From contig CANEZL010000030.1 of the NCBI GenBank assembly GCA_947444195.1, forward strand, positions 1-62,903: a stretch of DNA of 62,903 nt, written 5' to 3'. The notes beneath the pieces were generated by a model. That model did not search any database, had not been told where the DNA came from, and was given only the letters and a program-made list of their open reading frames with translations. The position numbers and the translations under genes were made by a program. The stretch is from Methylobacteriaceae bacterium (GTDB lineage: Bacteria; Pseudomonadota; Alphaproteobacteria; Rhizobiales; Beijerinckiaceae). The first letter of the stretch is position 1, and the number at the start of each line of letters is the position of its first letter. Positions 57,788 to 62,903 of this stretch are shown piece after piece.

Positions 57788-57904
57788 GAAAAGGGCCGCC
57801 AATGCGATTGGCGGCCCTATCCGTCCGCGACCGGAACGGTATCCCTGGAAATGCAGGACGAGGGGGCGAAGTCCCGCACCGCCGGATACCGTCCCGGCCG
57901 CGTG
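57788..57904 (-). ncRNA. Candidate structured small RNA with its own promoter and terminator
   Basis: Reading leftward: -35 TTGACT (57938-57933), 16-base spacer, -10 TATCTC (57916-57911), predicted start near 57904. The transcript folds into an outer stem (GGGACGGTATCC 57895-57884 with GGATACCGTTCC 57844-57833), an inner stem (TGCGGGAC 57878-57871 with GTCCTGCA 57859-57852) whose loop holds a C-rich segment (CGCCCCCTC), and a terminator hairpin. Its length is about 115 bases. No coding role is required, although a 30-codon ATG frame exists inside. The C-rich loop could pair with ribosome-binding sites, as many alphaproteobacterial small RNAs do (inference). I cannot match it to a named family. 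Confidence 0.65.
57789..57817 (-). terminator. Rho-independent terminator of the candidate small RNA
   Basis: GGGCCGCCAA (57793-57802) and TTGGCGGCCC (57808-57817) are exact complements around a 5-base loop. On the leftward strand the stem is followed by TTTTCGCG. This is the only hairpin plus U-run of this quality that I found in the window. Confidence 0.8.
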
Positions 57905-58085
57905 TCCATCGAGATATCTCACGACTGATGAAAGTCAACAATCGTCAGCCGGGCGGCGGCGCCGGAGCGGTCGGGTGCGTGCGCCAGCGCACGCCGACCG
58001 GCCGAAACCGCCCGGTTCCCCAGCAAACACCCCGCTGGTATCAGGGACGGATGCGCGCCGCCCGCCGTTCCGTCCCGCCCGCAGG

Positions 58086-59246
58086 ATGGCCATGAACCCC
58101 GTCTACGCCGACCTGCCGACCACGGTGTTCGAGCGCATGTCGGCGCTCGCCCGCGCGCACGGGGCGATCAATCTCGGCCAGGGCTTTCCGGACGATCCGG
58201 GTCCCGCCGACATCCGCCAAGCCGGCGCCCGCGCGCTCCTCGAGGGCGACAACCAGTATCCGCCGATGATGGGTCTGCCGGCCCTGCGCGCGGCCGTGGC
58301 CGCCCATTACGCCCGCCATCAGGGCCTCGTCGTCGATCCGGCGAGCGAGGTGATGGTGACCTCCGGGGCCACCGAGGCCATCGCCGGCGCGCTGCTCGCC
58401 CTGATCGAGCCCGGCGACGAGGTGGTGCTGTTCGCGCCCATGTACGACGCCTACCTGCCCCTGGTGCGGCGGGCGGGCGGCGTGCCGCGGATCGTCCCCT
58501 TGCGGCCCCCCGCCTTCCGCCTGGAGGAGGCGGCGCTGGCCGAGGCCTTCGGCCCGCGCACCCGGGTCGTGCTCCTCAACGACCCGCTCAATCCGAGCGC
58601 CACGCTGTTGGGGCGCGACGACCTCGCCCTCCTGGCCGATTTCTGCCGCCGCTTCGACGTCACGGCGGTCTGCGACGAGGTCTGGGAGCACGTGGTCTTC
58701 GACGGGGCCGCCCACATCCCCCTGATGAGCCTGCCCGGCATGCGGGAGCGCACGGTGAAGATCGGCTCGGCGGGCAAGATCTTCTCCCTCACCGGCTGGA
58801 AGGTCGGCTTCGTGCTGGCCGAGGCCGGGCTGATGCGCGGGCTCGCCAAGGCGCACCAGTTCCTCACCTTCACCACGCCGCCCAACCTCCAGAGCGCGGT
58901 GGCCTTCGGGCTCGCCAAGGACGACGCCTACTTCGCCGGCATGCGCGCCGGCTACGCCCGCGCCCGCGACAGGCTGGCGGCGGGGCTGACGGGGCTCGGC
59001 TACCGCGTCCTGCCCGCGCGGGCGACGTGGTTCCTCAACATCGACATCGCGGCCCTGGGGGCGGACGACGACGTGGCCTTCTGCGAGGATCTCGTGGTCC
59101 GGCACGGGGTGGCGGCGATCCCCGTGAGCGCGTTCTATCCCGACGGGTCCGTGCGTAGCCTCGTGCGCCTGTGCTTCGCCAAGGCCGACGCCACCCTCGA
59201 CGCCGCGCTGGAGCGCCTGGCCGACGCGAGGCGGCGGGCGGCGTGA
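58086..59246 (+). CDS. PLP-dependent class I/II aminotransferase
   Basis: A 386-residue cytoplasmic aminotransferase of fold type I. The N-terminal segment AHGAINLGQGFPDDPGPADI is typical of the methionine/kynurenine aminotransferase-like group. NQYPPMMGLPALRAAVAAHY and VMVTSGATEAIAGALLALIE follow. The PLP region is VVLLNDPLNPSATLLGRDDL (usually NPHNP; here the second position is Asp) and VTAVCDEVWEHVVFDGAAHI. The catalytic Lys lies in KIGSAGKIFSLTGWKVGFVL. SLVRLCFAKADATLDAALE closes the domain. The substrate may be a hydrophobic or sulfur amino acid; this cannot be settled here. Start at 58086 or 58092. Confidence 0.93.
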   Translation: MAMNPVYADLPTTVFERMSALARAHGAINLGQGFPDDPGPADIRQAGARALLEGDNQYPPMMGLPALRAAVAAHYARHQGLVVDPASEVMVTSGATEAIAGALLALIEPGDEVVLFAPMYDAYLPLVRRAGGVPRIVPLRPPAFRLEEAALAEAFGPRTRVVLLNDPLNPSATLLGRDDLALLADFCRRFDVTAVCDEVWEHVVFDGAAHIPLMSLPGMRERTVKIGSAGKIFSLTGWKVGFVLAEAGLMRGLAKAHQFLTFTTPPNLQSAVAFGLAKDDAYFAGMRAGYARARDRLAAGLTGLGYRVLPARATWFLNIDIAALGADDDVAFCEDLVVRHGVAAIPVSAFYPDGSVRSLVRLCFAKADATLDAALERLADARRRAA

Positions 59247-59294
59247 GGGCGGGGCCGCTTGCGGTGCAGGGGGGGCGGGGCCACATCTGCGGGC

Positions 59295-59792
59295 ATGAGC
59301 TCGACCCGGATCCCCGCGATGGATTTCAGCCAAGCCGCCTTCCGCCGGGGCGCGGGCCCCGCGCCCGGCGCCGACACGCGCCGCCCGCATCCGCTCGCGG
59401 ATGCGAGCCCCGAGGCCAGCCTCGTCCGGCTGGAGGCGCTCGCCCACATCCTCGATTCCGCCTTCCTGATCCCCGGCATCAACCGCCGCGTCGGCCTGGA
59501 GGCGGTGATCGGCCTCGTGCCCGTGGTCGGCGACATCGCCGGCATGGTGATCTCGTCCTACATCGTCTACGAGGCCAAGCGCCTCGGCGCCCCGCGCTGG
59601 CTCATCGCCCGCATGGCGCTGAACGTGGCCTTCGACGGTGCGGTCGGCGTCGTGCCGCTGGCGGGCGACCTGTTCGATGCGGCCTTCAAGGCCAACCGCC
59701 GCAACGTGCGGCTGCTGCGCCGCTGGCTGGAGCGCAGCGGCAAGCTGCGGCCGAGCGTGATCGAGGGCTCAGCCGTCCGGCTCGACGGCTGA
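59295..59792 (+). CDS. DUF4112 membrane-associated protein
   Basis: A 165-residue protein. Residues about 45-150 match DUF4112: LEALAHILDSAFLIPGINRR, VGLEAVIGLVPVVGDIAGMV, SYIVYEAKRLGAPRWLIARM, LNVAFDGAVGVVPLAGDLFD and FKANRRNVRLLRRWL. Two GLVPVVGD/VVPLAGD segments form short hydrophobic helices that probably enter the membrane. Function unknown. It is 48 bases after the aminotransferase and 25 before the permease gene on the same strand, so the three could share a transcript. Confidence 0.9.
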   Translation: MSSTRIPAMDFSQAAFRRGAGPAPGADTRRPHPLADASPEASLVRLEALAHILDSAFLIPGINRRVGLEAVIGLVPVVGDIAGMVISSYIVYEAKRLGAPRWLIARMALNVAFDGAVGVVPLAGDLFDAAFKANRRNVRLLRRWLERSGKLRPSVIEGSAVRLDG

Positions 59793-59817
59793 GCCCTCCC
59801 GGGGGAGGGCGGAGCCG

Positions 59818-61050
59818 TTGAACGAACACACCCGTCCCGGCTCCCCCCCGCCCCCCGAGGCCGACGCGCTCGCCGTGCCGATGCCGGGGGCGCAGGCCGT
59901 GCCCCTGCGGCCGGTCACGGACGCCCGGCCGGCCGAGCCGGCCGCCCCCCCGCGGCGGGGCCGGCTCTCGCCCCTCAACCGGCGCCGCCTCCAGAACTTC
60001 CGGCGCAACCGGCTCGGCTACGTCTCCTTCCTCATCTTCTCCGCCCTGTTCGTCGTCAGCCTGTTCGCCGAGTTCATCGCCAACGACCGGCCGATCCTCG
60101 TCTCCTACAAGGGCGCGTGGCTGGTGCCGGTGCTGGTGGACTACCCGGAGGAGCGCTTCGGCGGCTTCCTGGCCCAGACCGACTACCGCACCCCCGAGAT
60201 CGCCCGCGAGATCGCCGAGAACGGCTGGGCGATCTGGCCGGCGATCCCGTTCTCCTACGACACGATCAACCGCGACCTGCCCACGCCCTCGCCCTCGCCG
60301 CCGACCTGGATGCTGACGGACGCGCAGTGCAAGGCCGCGGCCGAGGCGGTCGGCGGCACGGGCTGCCGCGACATCCCCTGGCACTGGCTCGGCACCGACA
60401 ACACCACCCGCGACGTGCTCGCCCGGGTGATCTACGGCTTCCGCATCTCGGTCCTGTTCGGGCTGATCCTCGCCGCCGTCTCCTCGGTGGTGGGCGTGAT
60501 CGCGGGGGCGGTGCAGGGCTATTTCGGCGGCTGGGTCGATCTCGGCTTCCAGCGCTTCATCGAGATCTGGGGCGGGATCCCGACCCTCTATCTCATCATC
60601 ATCATCTCGAACTTCATCGCGCCGGGCTTCTTCGTCCTGCTCGGCATCATGCTGCTGTTCTCCTGGGTCGCCCTCGTCAGCGTGGTGCGCGCCGAGTTCC
60701 TGCGGGCCCGCAACTTCGAGTACGTGCGGGCGGCGCGCGCGCTCGGCCTGTCGAACCTGCGCATCATGACGGTCCACCTCCTGCCGAACGCGATGGTGGC
60801 GACGCTGACCTTCCTGCCGTTCATCCTCAACGGCTCGATCACCACCCTGACCTCGCTGGACTTCCTCGGCTTCGGCCTGCCTCCCGGCTCGCCCTCGCTC
60901 GGCGAGCTCCTCGCCCAGGGCAAGGACAACCTCCACGCGCTCTGGCTGGGGCTGACCGCCTTCTTCGTCATCGCGGCGATGCTGAGCCTGCTCGTCTTCT
61001 CGGGCGAGGCGGTGCGCGACGCGTTCGATCCGCGCAAGACGTTCTCCTGA
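59818..61050 (+). CDS. yejE: ABC transporter permease, YejE-like (oligopeptide/microcin C type)
   Basis: A 410-residue inner-membrane permease. The TTG start at 59818 has a strong GGAGGGCGGAG site. A Pro-rich cytoplasmic N-terminus (about 60 residues) leads to helix 1 (YVSFLIFSALFVVSLFAEFI). A periplasmic domain follows with YejE-typical AQTDYRTPEIAREIAENGWA, WPAIPFSYDTINRDLPTPSP and HWLGTDNTTRDVLARVIYGF. The permease core has five more helices and the EAA-type loop EYVRAARALGLSNLRIMTVH. YejABEF imports peptides. The partners yejA, yejB and yejF are not in this window, which is unusual for a normally compact operon. Confidence 0.93.
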   Translation: MNEHTRPGSPPPPEADALAVPMPGAQAVPLRPVTDARPAEPAAPPRRGRLSPLNRRRLQNFRRNRLGYVSFLIFSALFVVSLFAEFIANDRPILVSYKGAWLVPVLVDYPEERFGGFLAQTDYRTPEIAREIAENGWAIWPAIPFSYDTINRDLPTPSPSPPTWMLTDAQCKAAAEAVGGTGCRDIPWHWLGTDNTTRDVLARVIYGFRISVLFGLILAAVSSVVGVIAGAVQGYFGGWVDLGFQRFIEIWGGIPTLYLIIIISNFIAPGFFVLLGIMLLFSWVALVSVVRAEFLRARNFEYVRAARALGLSNLRIMTVHLLPNAMVATLTFLPFILNGSITTLTSLDFLGFGLPPGSPSLGELLAQGKDNLHALWLGLTAFFVIAAMLSLLVFSGEAVRDAFDPRKTFS

Positions 61051-61412
61051 ACCCCCGCGCCCCCTCCCGCACGGACGCGTTCCCGCCCGAGCGGGGACCC
61101 GCGCGGCGTCGCCCCGCGGGCTCGGCGAGCCGTTCCGCCGCCGGAATGCGGGCGCGCGCGCAACGTTAACGAAGCGTGGCGCCGGAACCATCGGCGGCGG
61201 GTCGCCGCTCAGAATTCGCATGTAGCGCCCGTCTGCATCGCGGTCCGCGAGGCTGGACGGACAAGGCTGCGCGCCGAAGGAGCCGATCTTGGCTTCGAAC
61301 TTGTGATGCCTAATCACAGGGAAATGGTCGTTTCTGCTTGCTTTCCTTGTCGAGTATCATAGTTCGAAGGTAGGGTAGTCGTCGCCGATGATGAGGCACG
61401 AGGAGCGCAAGT
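61051..61412. other. Intergenic region upstream of mucR copy 3
   Basis: No gene is supported. The last 120 bases (about 61290-61400) are AT-rich compared with the rest (TTGTGATGCCTAATCACAGG, GAGTATCATAGTTCGAAGG) and include the inverted pair TGTGAT/ATCACA (about 61300-61319). This is a likely promoter and regulator-binding area. GAGGAGCG is the ribosome-binding site. Confidence 0.45.
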
Positions 61413-61934
61413 ATGTCTGAAACCGAAGCACCGCCACAGACCAGCTACATCGAGCGCACGGTCGACGTCGTCGCCGCCTATGTCTCGAACAACTCGCTCC
61501 CCACCGCCGAGCTGCCGGCCCTGATCGCCAGCATCCACGAGGCCCTGAACGCCATCGCCGCCGGCCCCGCGCCGCAGCAGGCCGAGACGGTCGAGAAGCC
61601 GACCACCGCCCAGATCCGCAAGTCGATCCGCCCCGACGGGCTCGTCTCCTTCATCGACGGCAAGTCGTACAAGACCCTCAAGCGCCACCTGACCAAGCAC
61701 GGGCTCGATCCGCAGAGCTACCGCGAGCGCTACGGCCTGCCGCCGGACTACCCGACGACCTCCGCCAACTACTCCGCGCAGCGCTCCGCCCTCGCCAAGA
61801 GCCTGGGCCTCGGCCATCCGGGCCGGGCTGCGGCCGCCGCGGAAGCCGAGCCGGAGCCCGAGCCCGTCGCGGAGACGCCGGCCCCGGCCCGCCGCAAGGG
61901 ACGCACCAGCCGGAAATCCGCGGAGAATGCCTGA
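61413..61934 (+). CDS. Ros/MucR-family regulator with altered zinc site, copy 3
   Basis: A 173-residue regulator. The N-terminal oligomerisation helices are YIERTVDVVAAYVSNNSLPT and LIASIHEALNAIAA. The DNA-binding domain is IRKSIRPDGLVSFIDGKSYK and TLKRHLTKHGLDPQSYRERY. By alignment with copies 1 and 2 the first zinc ligand Cys is Ser79; Asp82, His92 and His96 are kept. The usual YPMVAPNYA block is YPTTSANYSAQRSALAKS. The tail (about 138-173) is Ala/Glu/Pro then basic (ARRKGRTSRKSAENA), like a histone-type arm. It may fold without zinc, as reported for some Mesorhizobium Ros homologues (family knowledge). Confidence 0.9.
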   Translation: MSETEAPPQTSYIERTVDVVAAYVSNNSLPTAELPALIASIHEALNAIAAGPAPQQAETVEKPTTAQIRKSIRPDGLVSFIDGKSYKTLKRHLTKHGLDPQSYRERYGLPPDYPTTSANYSAQRSALAKSLGLGHPGRAAAAAEAEPEPEPVAETPAPARRKGRTSRKSAENA

Positions 61935-62051
61935 AGAGAACGCCCGAGTGCTTCCGGGGCGGCGCCCGCTGTCCCTCGCGAGGCCGAGCGCCGGGATCGA
62001 TCCTGCGCGATACCCGGCTCGGCCGTTCGGGCGTGCCTGCGCCTTGCGCTA

Positions 62052-62152
62052 GAGCATGCTGCTTTTTCACGGAAACAGCAGCATGCTCTATCTCTTTGCG
62101 GTCGCACGATGATTCAGGAAAACCGGATTCCACTTTTCCGCATCGTGCTCTA
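62052..62152 (+). repeat. Dispersed two-hairpin intergenic repeat, copy D
   Basis: The arms GAGCATGCTGCT (62052-62063) and AGCAGCATGCTC (62077-62088) are exact complements around TTTTCACGGAAAC. Then GCACGATGATTCAGGAAAAC, CGGATTCCACTTTTCCGCAT and CGTGCTC follow, nearly identical to copy A. It lies downstream of mucR copy 3. Confidence 0.88.
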
Positions 62153-62337
62153 GCGTATCCACACATCCCGGGCGGTCGTTTCCCCGTCTTCTCTCGTCCT
62201 CGGCGGGGGAGGGCAGGCGCGCGGCCCTGCGTGTCGGGTGGACCTTGCAGCCCATGCGGGGAGGATCGCGGTGCCGTCCGCATCACCCCCATCGCCGGCT
62301 CGCTCGGCGCGAGGGGAGGCGCCCCGCGCGCCCGGCG

Positions 62338-62655
62338 CTACAGCGCGGCGCGGCGGCCGAGAAGCCAGAGGCGGGCCCGCGCCACCAGGGCCGGCCGCGC
62401 CTCCTCGGTCTCGTCGCCGTCGATGAGGGGCGAGGCGGCGAGGGCATCCAGATAGGCCCGCTCGGCCGTGCGGCAGGCGCGCAGGGCGGCATCGGCGGCG
62501 AGCACCCGGCTCGTCAGCACGGCCTGCAGGCCGAAATTGCGATCGAGGCAGCCGCGCCAGGCGGCGTGGCGGTCGGCGGTCTCGCCGGCCCGGGCCGCGC
62601 CGCCCAGGAGCAGGGCGACGGCGAGGGATCCGGCACAGACCTGGAGACGGATCAT
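62338..62655 (-). CDS. Small secreted protein with two conserved-looking Cys
   Basis: A 105-residue protein with a signal peptide (LQVCAGSLAVALLLGGAARA). The mature part is a helical, Ala/Arg-rich domain with Cys in AAWRGCLDRNFGLQAVLTSR and ALRACRTAERAYLDALAASP that could form a disulfide. No family recognised. Small periplasmic Cys-containing proteins of this type are common in Methylobacterium-like genomes. It is 100 bases downstream of the truncated gene at the window edge, in the same direction. Confidence 0.7.
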   Translation of the reverse strand: MIRLQVCAGSLAVALLLGGAARAGETADRHAAWRGCLDRNFGLQAVLTSRVLAADAALRACRTAERAYLDALAASPLIDGDETEEARPALVARARLWLLGRRAAL

Positions 62656-62755
62656 GGTGAAGGCGCCCCGAGCGAACGCCCCACGCTCGTCCCGAAACCG
62701 TTAAGATCCCGCTAACCTTTCGGACCCGTTGCGTTCCGATCCGGGACGGCCGCCC

Positions 62756-62903
62756 TCAGCGGTTGGCGGTCATGGCGGGGGATGTGACGCCGCCGAGGGA
62801 GACCCAGGCGGTGGCGTCCTGGCTCTCGCGCTTGATGAAGACGTAGCCGGTGCGGTGCCAGGGCAGGATCTGGCCGGTCTTGTTGTCGAGGACGAGGTCG
62901 CCC
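62756..62903 (-). CDS. C-terminal fragment of an unidentified protein, cut by the window edge
   Basis: An open frame enters from the right edge and ends at TGA (62758-62756). The 48 visible residues include GDLVLDNKTGQILPWHRTGY, then VFIKRESQDATAWVSLGGVT. The composition (ordinary Lys, Asp, Trp and Tyr use) is convincingly coding, and the pattern suggests beta strands of a secreted or envelope protein. No family can be named from the fragment. Confidence 0.65.
   Translation of the reverse strand, partial: GDLVLDNKTGQILPWHRTGYVFIKRESQDATAWVSLGGVTSPAMTANR

Noticed and set aside
57820..57912. A 30-codon ORF inside the candidate small RNA as the main product
   Set aside because: The ATG lies within or next to the predicted -10 box, so it would be outside the transcript. 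No ribosome-binding site is present, and the RNA structure explains the region better.

Overview
The window is a very GC-rich stretch of what looks like an alphaproteobacterial chromosome, most likely from Methylobacteriaceae (Methylobacterium/Methylorubrum-like; inferred, not proven). The grounds are three Ros/MucR regulators, an alphaproteobacterial gene-transfer-agent (GTA)-type capsid cluster, HisKA_2 signalling, DUF6456 and DUF4112 proteins, and dispersed palindromic intergenic repeats. I see no rRNA, tRNA, CRISPR array, integrase or transposase.

Layout. 1-6.7 kb: the end of a response-regulator domain, a PAS protein, and a leftward GTA-like head cassette (TerS, TerL, small coupled ORF, portal, prohead protease, major capsid) with no tail genes; a secreted-protein gene on the other strand interrupts it. 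6.9-12.8 kb: a degenerate PAS/HisKA_2 kinase, sufE, a DUF6456 protein, mucR copy 1 and oligopeptidase B. 13.2-19.5 kb: one tightly overlapping rightward operon joining an isoquinoline-oxidoreductase-type molybdoenzyme (iorAB-like), a small cytochrome c, a FccB/SoxF flavoprotein and soxXYZA, without soxB or soxCD. 19.5-25 kb: a periplasmic beta-propeller, a large AsmA protein with a repetitive coiled-coil tail and a small secreted protein, all leftward. 25-34.5 kb: a UvrD-type helicase, phoH, a Met/Arg repeat peptide, a UbiK-like protein, ybjN, proC, three tiny disordered proteins, cysK and a LysR regulator.

34.6-37.8 kb: a four-gene complex-II/fumarate-reductase-like operon with an unusual flavin site. 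38-45.4 kb: a META-domain protein, a short HTH protein, a PIG-L deacetylase/glycosyltransferase pair, a YfiQ/Pat-type acyl-CoA synthetase-GNAT fusion, mucR copy 2 and a membrane-anchored Mrr-like nuclease. 45.5-57.7 kb: zwf and a leftward mdtABC-like RND efflux operon (adaptor, two permeases, NodT-type outer membrane factor) whose spacers are filled with a GC-rich repeat family. 57.8-62.9 kb: a strong candidate small RNA with its own terminator, an aminotransferase, DUF4112, a lone yejE-like permease, mucR copy 3, and two leftward genes for a small secreted protein and an unidentified protein cut by the window edge.

How the parts fit. The 13.2-19.5 kb operon is a periplasmic oxidation module whose redox parts could feed electrons to cytochromes c. 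The complex-II-like operon adds a quinone-linked dicarboxylate redox enzyme. The efflux operon is a complete tripartite pump with paired permeases. The GTA-like cassette can encode DNA packaging and a capsid but not an infectious particle unless tail genes lie elsewhere. Most remaining genes are housekeeping or small envelope proteins. Many frames on the opposite strand are open only because of the base composition and were left out.
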